Source: an uncultured Mycoplasma sp. (GTDB lineage: Bacteria; Bacillota_I; Bacilli_A; Mycoplasmatales; Mycoplasmoidaceae). From it: a stretch of DNA of 7,979 nucleotides. Made by a program: the position numbers and the translations under genes. Of the stretch, positions 1 to 7,979 are shown piece by piece; positions within the stretch are counted from its first letter, which is position 1; the number at the start of each line of letters is the position of its first letter. Where the stretch lies: NCBI GenBank assembly GCA_947177535.1, contig CAMWUV010000023.1:1-7979 (forward strand), written 5' to 3'. The notes under the pieces were generated by a model that was given only the letters and a program-made list of their open reading frames with translations, made no database searches and was not told the DNA's origin.

Positions 1-607
1 AAACTAATCTATTGAATCATTCAACTACATAAGCTTCATTAATTCCATCAGGCAATTCTTCTCTTTCAGGGAATCTTACAAATGTACCTTTTTTGTTTTT
101 TAAATCTGAATCAACAAATTTACAAGGAATATTACTAGCACCTGCTAGCACTACAGGTAATTCCTTTGATTTTTTAGCAATTTCAATAACTTGACCAAGT
201 TTTACCATACATGAAGGAATTGTTACCTTTTTACCATCTAATAAAACATGACCATGATTAACTAATTGTCTTGCTGATCTTCTAGTTGGGGCAAATCCCA
301 TTCTATAAACAAGATTATCTAACCTGCTTTCCAATGCAATAAAAGTATTAAGAGTTAATGCACCTTTCATATGTTTAGCAATAATAAAAGTTCTTCTAAA
401 TTGTCTGTCATTTAACCCATATAAATACATCATTTTTTGTTTTTCTTGTAATTGTTCACCATAACCTGACAATTTCACTCTTTTATTTCCATGTTGTCCA
501 GGTGCATAAGTTCTTTTTTTACCTTTTATAAACTCTCTATCATTTTCTAACAAAGAAAAACCATATCTTCTTGACTTTTTAGTAATACTACCTAAATATC
601 TTGACAT
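1..607 (-). CDS. rpsD: 30S ribosomal protein S4 (3' end cut by window edge)
   Basis: S4 is a primary 16S rRNA-binding protein that nucleates assembly of the 30S subunit body; in many bacteria it also represses its own mRNA. The visible protein has 202 residues. The N-terminal S4 region includes GYGEQLQEKQK near residues 48-58. The RNA-binding S4 domain starts near residue 93 with ESRLDNLVYRMGFAPTRRSA and runs on to QLVNHGHVL. The zinc-binding cysteines found in the N-terminal part of some S4 proteins are absent, so this is the zinc-free form. A TGA at 17-19 must be read as Trp, giving VVEWFNRLV, the expected S4 tail; a standard-code reading would stop early at 196 residues. The frame is open to the window edge, and only a few residues should be missing. 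The ATG at 605-607 follows an AGGAG site by 10 nt. Identity is clear from conserved sequence. Confidence 0.97.
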
Positions 608-788
608 TCTTTTTGTTCTCCTATTTTTTATAATTTTTTTGTTAATAAAATATTAAAAATACATAATAAGATTTTTAATTCTTTAAAAGTAATTTAATGC
701 AGATGATTTCAGTATTTCAGCATACTTACTAACAAAACTAAAAAGCCATTAATTTCAATCTTTTAAATATTAAAATGCTGACTATGCA
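608..788 (-). promoter_or_regulatory. rpsD 5' leader, possible structured control region
   Basis: If transcription starts just after the TATAAT at 795-800, rpsD has a leader of about 180 nt, long for such a compact genome. Near its 5' end the RNA carries UCAGCAU (781-775), which can pair with AUGCUGA (723-717) about 50 nt later. The alternative segments GCAUA (787-783) and UAUGC (724-720) could pair instead, so two competing folds are conceivable. A tandem CTGAAAT pair follows (719-703). In Firmicutes S4 is known to repress rpsD through a leader RNA; I infer a similar role here only from position and pairing. No known motif consensus was matched. No gene is seen in 608-900; besides this leader it holds only the rpsD promoter and an upstream terminator. 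Confidence 0.3.
618..622 (-). promoter_or_regulatory. Ribosome binding site of rpsD
   Basis: The minus strand reads AGGAG here, 10 nt before the rpsD ATG, and fixes that start. It is a good Shine-Dalgarno match at slightly long spacing. Confidence 0.75.
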
Positions 789-794
789 ATAAAT

Positions 795-800
795 ATTATA
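795..800 (-). promoter_or_regulatory. -10 box of rpsD promoter
   Basis: The minus strand has a perfect TATAAT about 187 nt before the rpsD ATG. Around 818-823, where a -35 box would lie, the sequence is AT-rich (GTTTAT at 17-nt spacing) and does not resemble TTGACA; weak -35 boxes are usual in mycoplasmas. It lies between the upstream gene's terminator and rpsD, which is where a promoter is needed. Confidence 0.6.
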
Positions 801-837
801 CTCATTTATATTGCTAAATAAACTTAATTTAAAAAAA

Positions 838-884
838 TAATAAAAAAATAAAAAGTGCAAAACATAATAATGTGTTGCACTTTT
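838..884 (-). terminator. Rho-independent terminator of the 1022-aa surface protein gene
   Basis: AAAAGTGCAA (851-860) is the exact complement of TTGCACTTTT (875-884), a 10-bp stem. After one mismatch it can extend by three more pairs, closing a 6-nt loop. On the minus strand the stem is followed by a long T-rich run through 850-838. It starts 16 nt after the stop of the upstream gene, so it should end that transcript and separate it from rpsD. Confidence 0.85.
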
Positions 885-900
885 ATTATAAAAAAACATT

Positions 901-3900
901 TTATTTTAATAGTTTTCTAATTTTATTTCTTCTAACTATATATAAAGATATTCCTAAAGCTACTAAAGTAATACCTACAAGACTTGTAATTACAGCAACT
1001 ATTAAACTTGTTTGTCTTATGTTAGCAAATTTTGGAGCTCAATTTACTTGAAATTCTTTATGATCAATTCTAACACTTTCATAAGTTTTAGATCTTGCAC
1101 TTACATAAAACACTAAAATTTCACCATTTCAACTATAACCATCAATGTTAATAGTATCTCCAGCAGTTACATCATATCCTTTTACATCTAAAATATTTGT
1201 AATTTCTGAAGGTAAGAATTCAGCATTAACATTATTTGCAAAAATTAATTCTCTTTCTTTTTGTTGATTAATAGTAATCCCATAAGTTTCACCAATTGGA
1301 AGCATTCCAATATATCTTTGGTAAATTACACCATTTTTTAATCCCATTTTGTCATATAAAATTTTTGGGAAAAGAATTTTTTCTTCTTTACTATCATATA
1401 GTACACTTGATTCACTTTCAGTAAAGTCAAGTTTTAAATAAACTGAACCATATTCCATGTCTAAAGAACTATTACCTTCTGCATCATTCTTTTGATTATC
1501 AACTATAGTAACTTTTGGAGTAAAGCCCATATATTGAATTAATTGTGTTGAATACAATGATGTTAAAGCACCTGCTGTAACATCAGAGGCAAGTTTTACA
1601 TTATAATCTGCAAAACCTGGAACTGACGTTAAAATTTTAATATTATTATCATTAAATTTTTCTGAATATAAAGTGTTAGTATCATTATTTCCAGCAAACT
1701 GAACTTGAGCTGATGAATAATTAACTATTCCAGTATATTTAATAGCAAATTTACTAGGAGTTGAATTAGATAAATTGTTGTAAGAAACAAGAATAATAAT
1801 GCTTCCTATTTCATCATCTGCTGCTAAAACCTCAATTACAGCATTAGAAGGATATTTATCATTTTTTGTTATGAATTTACTAATACCTTCAACTTGTCAT
1901 AAACTTGGTAAAGTATTAGCATAATCAACATAGTCTGCTCCTAAACTAATAACATCTGTTGAAAAGAATTCAGTTGTATTATTATTTTTAATTTCTTTTT
2001 GTGCACTTTCATACAATTCATTTGTAGTTTTATTAGTAACATTAATTTTATTAAAATTATTATCAGCACCTGCAAACATAAAAGAATAAGCTGCTGCTTG
2101 TTTAGCAATTGTATATTCTTGTTGTTTACTCATAGCATAACTAATTGCTGAACCATATGAATTTGTATAACTTATTGTGGCATTCAAAGTAATTTTTCCA
2201 GTATTTGGAGTTCTACTAACAATAATAAAATTAATATCTAAATTATTATTAGCTTGAGATAAAATGCTTTGTGGAACACTAATAATTGAAGTTGCTTGTT
2301 TTTTTAACATTGCTTCATCAATTTGATTAGTTTCATAAGATCCAAAAATATTTGCAAAATTACTTTGACTTACTCAAGTTGTTACTGTTGCTACACTAAC
2401 AAATTTAAATCTTGAAATTAAATAACCATTTGCAGTTTGTGAATTATCATATCACGCTTGTCTAATAATATATGGAACTCTAATAAAAGCATAACCAGTT
2501 ATATCATCAGCAATAATAGTTGCATTATTAGTATCTAATGCAAAGCCTGAAAGTGCAGATTGAGAAGCAACTAAATTTGATGCTTGAACAACACTTGGAA
2601 TTGAGGATGTATTTGAACCATCAATTCTAAACATTGGACTACGACTTGTTGTAGTATATTTTTGAGTTAATAATGAACTATTTTTAAAACCTGTACCTGT
2701 AAAGTCAGTTGGGCTAAGTACATAACCTGTATATTCTCAAGAAACCAATGTATTAACACCAGTTTTAGGAACTGGAAACACTTGAGCATCATTAACATTA
2801 CTACTAGTAAAAACATTGTTAGTACCTGTTGTAGAAATAGTTACTTTAGTAAATTGATTACTAATAGAGATGTAGTTAAAATCAGCTGATGAATCAGTTT
2901 TAAAATAAATTTGGTTATTGCTATCTATAAAAGCAGAATTTACATTGTTAGTGATACTAAAATCTCCTAAATTAGAGTTAGTACTTTTACTAAGCAAATC
3001 AGTAAATTTACTTTCTGTAATAACTGATTTATTTAAAGAAACACTATAAATTTTGTTTCCAATAAAAATAACAAAATCACTATTTCTAGCAAAACCACTA
3101 ATATAAATATCTCCTGCTTTTACATTACTCAAACTAACAGTATTGCCAGTTAAGTTACTATTTAAATCAACTAAAGTATCATCAACAAATTTCATTTCAA
3201 AATTTACAGTGCTACTAGCAGTTTCATTAACAGAAGAAGAAGAAAAGACAGCAACTGAATAATTAACATCTAATGGAATCAAACCAATTAAATATTTTGA
3301 ATTTCAAGCACTATTTGTTATATTTGTTTTAGAAATTACTCCTGTTTTAGAATCTACAGTGAAAATTTTTGGATTAGTTGCTTTACTATTTCATAAATAA
3401 ACAGTACTGTTAAATTTAATAATTTCAACTTTGTTTACTGTTTCACTAATTTTTGTAGCTGAAACTATTGTTCCAGTTTTAGAAGTAATAATAATTAAAT
3501 AAGAAGTATCTGTTAAAACATATAAATTATCAGTTTCATAGTTATAATCTCAATCAACAACTTTACTACCAGCTTGATTAAAATCAATAGCACTACTAGA
3601 TGATGTTGTATATCAATAACTTGAATAATATCCATCACTACTTCCTAATTTAACATATCATGCTGGATTACCATATCAATCTGTTGCACCAAAAATTTTA
3701 CCTTCATCAAATAGCAAAATAGGACCATTACTATTAGATAATGTGTTAATACTATTTTGTTTGTAATAATTTGAAGGAATAGAAACTTGACCGTTTTGAT
3801 TTGCATCAGTTTCTAGATTAACAAGACCAGATGTATTAGTATCTGCTGTTAATTTTTGATCAACAAGTGATAAACTTTCATTTTTCTTTAAAACAGAACT

Positions 3901-3969
3901 AACCATTAAAGGAGCAGCGATAACTGGTAATGCTAGCAAGGTTGTTAAAAACAATTTTCTTTTTTTCAT
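901..3969 (-). CDS. Large surface protein: propeller-like N-part, Lipoprotein-17-like domains, C-terminal TM anchor (1022 aa)
   Basis: The frame runs unbroken for 1022 residues when 12 in-frame TGA codons are read as Trp; no Trp is coded by TGG. A basic, hydrophobic N-terminus (MKKRK, then about residues 6-27) has no lipobox Cys, so it is an export signal or anchor and not a lipoprotein signal. Residues about 80-400 look like a beta-propeller, with NGP (81-83), DWYG (97-100), WDYN (140-143) and blade-like SKTGTI (163-168) and SKTGVI (207-212). Lipoprotein-17-like units, marked by a PS motif and a later G before beta strands, lie near 559-605, 685-732 and 919-960. Residues 988-1012 form a membrane helix with a basic tail (RRNKIRKLLK), which would leave most of the protein outside the cell. 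There is no Cys. An upstream in-frame ATG at 3982-3984 would add MRWGF, but the Shine-Dalgarno site overlaps it, so the ATG at 3967-3969 is preferred. The gene is a paralogue of the one at 4583-7909. An adhesin or antigen role is likely but unproven. Confidence 0.85.
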
Positions 3970-3973
3970 AAAA

Positions 3974-3980
3974 CCTCATC
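3974..3980 (-). promoter_or_regulatory. Ribosome binding site of the 1022-aa protein gene
   Basis: The minus strand reads GATGAGG with only 4 nt before the chosen ATG. Spacing is short, but the site lies inside the alternative 5-residue extension starting at 3984, so it argues for the downstream start. Confidence 0.6.
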
Positions 3981-4037
3981 TCATAGTAAAAATAAAAAAT
4001 AATAAAATATGTATAGCTTATAACTACTATCATATTA

Positions 4038-4046
4038 ATTATACCA
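4038..4046 (-). promoter_or_regulatory. Extended -10 promoter (TGGTATAAT) of the 1022-aa protein gene
   Basis: The minus strand reads TGGTATAAT, a perfect TATAAT with the TG-n extension. It predicts a transcript start near 4031 and a leader of about 60 nt. The expected -35 position is a T-run with no TTGACA likeness, which fits an extended -10 promoter. It lies in the 115-nt gap after the two-helix protein gene, so the surface protein gene can be transcribed alone. Confidence 0.65.
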
Positions 4047-4074
4047 ACCTTAATAAATATAAAAAAGGGGGTAT
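4041..4074. repeat. Imperfect inverted repeat over the -10 region
   Basis: ATACC (4041-4045) pairs with GGTAT (4070-4074); inside a 2-nt bulge, CC (4048-4049) pairs with GG (4068-4069), leaving an 18-nt AT-rich middle. One arm overlaps the extended -10 box and the other lies near the -35 position. It could be an operator or chance in AT-rich DNA. It is not a convincing terminator for the upstream gene. Confidence 0.25.
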
Positions 4075-4084
4075 TAACTAAAAA

Positions 4085-4525
4085 TTAATCAATTAGGTCA
4101 ACAATATTTTGTGGATCAGGATTAGTATTCTTCAAGTTTTTAATAATCATATTGATTTTAGTAATTTTTACTAATAATCAAAATGGGTTAAATATCTTGT
4201 TAATTTCTTTTTTTGAAAAAAGGATATTTGAAACTTCTTGAAATTCAATTTTACTTTTAACTGTTTCTGCTAAAGAATATGACACAAACCCAAAAATCAT
4301 TAATCAAAAAAAGACTATAATTGGATAAATAAAATAAACAAAAAAACTTAATTCATATAATTTATAAACAACTAAAAAAGCTGAATAAACTGCTATTGCT
4401 GTTACTAAAAACAAAAATGCAAATAATAAGAAAAATAAATATCCTATAAAACTTAATCTTATTTTTTTTAATGCATTAATTGCTATTTTTTTATTATCAA
4501 TAACCTGATTTATACTTATCCCCAT
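4085..4525 (-). CDS. Small protein with two membrane helices, unknown function (146 aa)
   Basis: I do not recognise this family. With two TGA codons read as Trp (residues 74 and 116) the frame gives 146 residues. A short basic N-terminus with NKK and LKKIR is followed by two very hydrophobic helices, about 28-53 and 59-85, joined by a short loop containing YKLYE. The remaining 60 residues are polar and Lys/Asn-rich, with a possible amphipathic stretch near 114-132 (FNPFWLLVKITK), and end in NTNPDPQNIVDLID. If the positive-inside rule holds, both ends face the cytoplasm. An in-frame TAA at 4529-4531, two codons before the ATG, makes this the only ATG start available. No Shine-Dalgarno site is visible. 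The gene starts 57 nt after the stop of the 1108-residue surface protein gene and happens to share its frame; cotranscription is possible. A role in export or anchoring of its neighbour is speculation. Confidence 0.75.
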
Positions 4526-4556
4526 AATTTAATACCACATTAATTTAATACCATAT
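4525..4556. repeat. Tandem 16-bp repeat in the leader of the two-helix protein gene
   Basis: Two adjacent 16-bp units, 4525-4540 and 4541-4556, share their first 13 bases exactly (TAATTTAATACCA on the plus strand) and differ slightly in the last three. They fill the gap between the -10 box and the ATG and include the last base complement of the start codon. The array replaces the place where a Shine-Dalgarno site would be expected. Confidence 0.7.
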
Positions 4557-4560
4557 TATA
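4555..4560 (-). promoter_or_regulatory. Possible -10 box of the two-helix protein gene
   Basis: The minus strand has a perfect TATAAT 29 nt before the ATG. It lies 22 nt after the stop of the upstream gene. A start about 7 nt downstream would give a leader of roughly 22-25 nt without a Shine-Dalgarno site. No clear -35 box is seen. In such AT-rich sequence a chance match cannot be excluded. Confidence 0.45.
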
Positions 4561-4582
4561 ATTTTTTGTTTAAAACTTTAAT

Positions 4583-7500
4583 TTAAAGAATATATTGAAT
4601 GCTATAAGTTGATAAAGACTTATTATCAGTCATTGTTCCAAAATCAATAGTAATTGAAACTGTTTTTTGAATTTCATTTGGAACTACAGTAAGTTTAAAA
4701 TCATTACTATCCAATTTAGTTATGTATTGACCAGTTTTATAAGTTATTAAATTTTTTATATTGTTATCATCTAAAACTCATTCAGTAAAAGTTTTAACTG
4801 TTATTTCATTAATTTCATCTTCATTAAAAAACTTTTGTGAAATCAAATAATTTTTTAACATGTTGTTTGAAACAAAAGATAAATTATCATTAGTTTGATC
4901 AGCATTTCCTTGAACAAATCCAGAATAATTTGCAATTAAGTTTAAATCACTACTTGCTCCATCTAGTAAATTTTGAGGAATTTTTACATAAAAACTTGCA
5001 ATTCCTAATGAATTATCAATATACATTTCTGTTATTATTGAAGGTTGCTTTTCTCAATTTTTAGGAACTGATGAACCAAAACTTTTAACTAACAAATTCT
5101 CAATTAAACTACTTAAATTATTATATGTTTTATCACCAATTACAAGTTGTTTTTTATCTTTAACTAAAGTGTCATAAATTTCTTGAACTTGCTTTAATTT
5201 AAAATCCATTAATGCTATATCACTGTCATCTACAAAGGTTACAGAAAATTTGCTATTATATTCATCAGTTGTCATAAAATCTTTAAATGTGTAATATGAA
5301 ACATAATTATTAAACCCATGTCCACTATTTCCAATAGCAGAAGCATAATCTTTATTTAATGTAGCTGTAACTGTTAAACTACCTTCTATATCATTTGGAG
5401 TTAAAGAAATGTCAAAATCATTTGAACTAAAACCTTGGTATTCAACTAAGTATTTTACTATATCTCCTTCAGTTACTGAAGATGGTAGAACTGAGTTGAA
5501 AGGAACATTTCCAAATGCAGAAACATTATTTTTAAAAATAAATTTATAATTTGTCTGTTTATTTAAATTAGTATAAGTAACAACATATGTATGTGCTTGT
5601 TTGTCAGGTGAATTGCTTGCAGTAATGTTAGCAGTAATTTTTAAAGTACCAACAGTATCATTTGGTTCTAAAGTAAAACTAATTTTAGAAACTGGATAAC
5701 CTTTACTTAAACTAGTATTAATAAATTGTAAAAAACCAGCATTATTATTGCTTGAATTTACCAATGATAAAAATGAACTTGGTAAAGTATTTGCTTCAAT
5801 TAATGATTTTAACTGTGAAACTTTTGTTACATCAATTGTTTGATTGGTATTATTTGTAGATGGTGAAGTTGCACCCATGAAGTAAAAAGAACTTTGTTGT
5901 TTATTGTCAAAAACAGTATAAGTTTTTGAAGAAGTATATGACAACACTTTGCTAGATAAATCACTTCCTGAATATGAAACACCCATTGGAACATATTGAT
6001 AAGTTACATTGATAGTAACTTGTCCGTTTGTATCATTTTGACTTGAGATTGTGTAATTTTTTTTAGGGTAAAGTAATTTTCCAGCAGCATCAGTTATAGT
6101 TTGTGATTGAAATGAAACTTGGAAAGGATCTAAATTATTTATATCTTCAGTTTTTAAATTTGAAGGAAGAGTATTTAAAAAGTCATAATCTGTTGATGAA
6201 GATAAAGTTTTTCAACTTATTTTATTAGTTATGGTATTTGTTGTTTTAAATTCTTTAGTTATGTTTTTTGGTACAGTGTTATCAGGTAAAAATGTTGCAA
6301 ATCAAGGAATTTGATACAAATTAACCTCAACTTTAAAAGTACCTTTAGTGTCATCAATGTCTTTGATAGTAAAAGGCTGATAATTTGTATTTGATTGAAA
6401 AAAAGAATTATTTAAAGTAGTCACATCATTTTGTGAAATTTCACTAGGAATTTTTGAATTTAAAACATTTTCTTCAATTGTAAAATCAGCTGATTTTTGG
6501 AAAGAATCACTTGTATTTAACAATCCTTTGTAATCACCTTGTGATTGATTGAAAGTGTTTTGAGTTACACCAATTGCCAAACCTCATTTTGTTTGTAGAT
6601 TGTCAGATGGAGGTGAAGAGTTTTGAATATAAGTTTCTGGTTTTGCATTAATCATCATTAATTGACCTGTATAACCAAAAACATTATAAATAATAAAATT
6701 ATTTGCATAAGTACTTATTTGATTTTGGCTAATACCCGATAAATCTAAATAAGTTGTTGGGCTCAAAGATGTATTTGTTGTCGCGTTTAAAGTATTTTTT
6801 TCTATTTTAAAAATTTTTGAATCATTTTTAAATTTAAAATATAAATTATCATTAGCATCAACTGTTCAAGATTGAATTCATTTTCCTTCACTCATTGCAA
6901 AAGATGTAGCTGTAATATTACTTAAATTTGATGGGTCAATAATAATAACTGTATTATAAACAACAGTTGCAACTTTTCCAGATAATAAAACAAAATAATC
7001 ATTTTGTGGAGCAACTGTACTATTTCTATATCCTGCTAAACCATCAGCTACTTTTTTAGCATCGGACCAACTTCCTTTACCAATAAAATTTAAGTTATCA
7101 TCAACCATTAAAAAATATACATCATAACTTGCTAAACTAGCTGAACCATCACCAGTGGTTCCACTTTTGTTACCAAAAGAGTTAACTTCTAAAAGATTAA
7201 TATTGTCAGCTACAGGAATTAAATTACTAAAAACCCAATGATAACTACTACCTGTATCTTGTAAAGCATCAATTTTTTCTTTACTATTACCTTGTAATTT
7301 TGTGACACTTTCATTTTTTGGATTATACAAATAAGCAGTACCATCAAAAGCTAATGCAGCATTACCAAAAGATATTACGCTACCAGAAGCTAAAGCTGAT
7401 ACAAAATAAACATTTCCTGTATCACCTAAACCAATAGTTTTTGTAATTTTTCCAGTAGATGCATCTATAGCAAATAATTTTTGATCTTTATTTTGTCCAC

Positions 7501-7909
7501 CATAATATCCCAATACTCAAATTGTGTTAGTTGATCTATTGTAATCTCAATTAAACCAAGCTCTAGGTCAAGATACACCAGAACCAGTATAAACTGCTTC
7601 TGCACCTGTTTTTCCATTATAACCAACATTATGTTCACTCATATCAATATCTCAAATTTTTGATCCATATCAATCAAGTGCAGTAATTTTATTTCCTCAA
7701 AATGTTAAAGGACCATTAACTGTTGACAAATTTGAATTTTGTGAAATATTTTGTGCTGCTATTAAATCACTTGTATCTTCTTGAAAATTAGAATCTAATT
7801 TAGAAACATATTCATGCTTTGGAACAAGTAAACCAATTGGTGCACCAATTACTAAACCTGCTAAACCAATAGTTGTTAAAGAAATTAAAAATTTATTTTT
7901 TTTATCCAT
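4583..7909 (-). CDS. Large surface protein: propeller-like N-part and Lipoprotein-17-like repeats, no C-terminal anchor (1108 aa)
   Basis: The frame is unbroken for 1108 residues with 13 TGA codons read as Trp; three more Trp are TGG. The N-terminus (MDKKNK, hydrophobic about 7-29) has no lipobox Cys and could be a signal peptide or uncleaved anchor. The first part matches the neighbouring 1022-residue protein: NGP (65-67), DWYG (79-82), WDYN (121-124) and the PQQ-like blade motif DASTGKI (149-155), then further blade-like strands to about 440. Residues about 484-855 hold four Lipoprotein-17-like units, each with an LPS-type start and a D-x-x-G turn before beta strands. Degenerate units may follow near 965 (DNSLG) and at the extreme C-terminus (VVPNEI, about 1083). 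There is no Cys, and the protein ends in STYSIQYIL with no membrane helix, unlike its paralogue. AGGGGG supports the ATG at 7907-7909. It is probably a surface antigen or adhesin; the ligand is unknown. Confidence 0.85.
5345..6460 (-). other. Array of four degenerate Lipoprotein-17-like domains
   Basis: Within the 1108-residue protein four units repeat the same plan. Their starts are IPSEIS (487-492), LPSNL (581-585), LPSSF (709-713) and LPSSV (808-812). The matching turns are DDTKG (519-523), NDTNG (625-629), PNDTVG (749-754) and PNDIEG (838-843). Each turn is followed by alternating hydrophobic residues, for example LTVTATL. This pattern is what I know from the mycoplasma Lipoprotein-17 family (PF04200); units are too diverged to be recent duplications. 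Confidence 0.6.
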
Positions 7910-7914
7910 AAATA

Positions 7915-7920
7915 CCCCCT
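7915..7920 (-). promoter_or_regulatory. Ribosome binding site of the 1108-aa protein gene
   Basis: The minus strand reads AGGGGG, 5 nt (TATTT) before the ATG. It is the only G-rich run in this leader and supports the chosen start. Confidence 0.65.
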
Positions 7921-7969
7921 AATAAATCAAAGTATTTAAAAAGTAAATAACAAAAATGCAAAAGTTGGA

Positions 7970-7975
7970 AATATA
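7970..7975 (-). promoter_or_regulatory. Weak -10 candidate for the 1108-aa protein gene
   Basis: TATATT on the minus strand would give a leader of about 54 nt, similar to that of the paralogue. Its -35 region would lie outside the window, and other AT-rich hexamers nearby are nearly as good. The true promoter may be beyond the window edge. Confidence 0.25.
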
Positions 7976-7979
7976 AAAC

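Noticed and set aside
739..750. Mini frame ATGGCTTTTTAG inside the rpsD leader as a regulatory upstream peptide.
   Set aside because: Three codons with no ribosome binding site; nothing beyond chance supports it.
901..3969. Five separate short open frames in this span, several starting at TTG, could be small genes or a decayed gene.
   Set aside because: All are in one frame and separated only by TGA; no TAA or TAG occurs between 3969 and the TAA at 901-903. Read with table 4 they form one gene.
3967..3984. Start of the 1022-residue protein at the upstream ATG (3982-3984), adding MRWGF.
   Set aside because: It has no Shine-Dalgarno site of its own, and the GATGAGG site lies inside the added codons, pointing to the downstream ATG.
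4066..4075. AGGGGGTATT on the plus strand, identical to the Shine-Dalgarno region of the 1108-residue gene in opposite orientation.
   Set aside because: No plus-strand start codon or supported frame follows it at a usable distance; ten bases of low-complexity identity can be chance.
4576..4588. Near-perfect palindrome CTTTAATTTAAAG at the stop of the 1108-residue protein gene as a terminator.
   Set aside because: The stem has about five pairs with a single G-C, overlaps the stop codon and lacks a clean T-run after it.
4583..7909. Six separate short open frames here could suggest a pseudogene.
   Set aside because: I translated the gaps codon by codon and found only TGA interruptions at tryptophan-like positions, with continuous domain structure across them.
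1..7979. CRISPR array, tRNA or rRNA gene, insertion sequence, or long homopolymer switch.
   Set aside because: I saw no spaced direct repeats, cloverleaf-like segments, transposase motifs or long G/C or dinucleotide tracts.

Overview
This window is AT-rich mollicute (mycoplasma-type) DNA, and every gene I can support lies on the minus strand. The key to reading it is the genetic code. In-frame TGA codons sit where tryptophan fits, for example before the conserved C-terminal residues of ribosomal protein S4 and inside matching tryptophan motifs in two large genes. Under translation table 4 the many short open frames fuse into three complete genes plus one partial gene. The S4 sequence and the surface-protein type suggest the Ureaplasma/Malacoplasma/Mycoplasmoides side of the mollicutes; that placement is inferred from memory of the families and is not certain.

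Layout, left to right: (1) 1-607, rpsD, ribosomal protein S4, with its last codons cut off by the window edge. (2) 608-900, an intergenic region with the rpsD ribosome binding site, a roughly 180-nt leader with complementary segments, a perfect TATAAT box, and the terminator of the next gene. (3) 901-3969, a 1022-residue Cys-free surface protein with an N-terminal export/anchor segment, a beta-propeller-like first part, Lipoprotein-17-like domains and a C-terminal membrane helix. (4) 3970-4084, its promoter region with an extended -10 box and an imperfect inverted repeat. (5) 4085-4525, a 146-residue protein of unknown function with two membrane helices. (6) 4583-7909, a 1108-residue Cys-free paralogue of the first surface protein, with more Lipoprotein-17-like repeats but no C-terminal membrane helix. 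(7) 7910-7979, the leader of that gene with a strong AGGGGG site.

Transcription runs right to left. The 1108-residue protein gene is followed 57 nt later by the small membrane protein gene, with no convincing terminator between them, so the two may be cotranscribed, although a TATAAT box also lies in the gap. The 1022-residue protein gene has its own extended -10 promoter and ends in a clear hairpin terminator. rpsD then has its own promoter.

The main biological interest is the pair of adjacent, divergent surface proteins. They share an N-terminal module (NGP...KI...DWYG, then WDYN about 41 residues later, then a TG-I blade motif) in front of variable Lipoprotein-17-type domains. One is anchored at its C-terminus; the other lacks that anchor but is followed by a small two-helix membrane protein.
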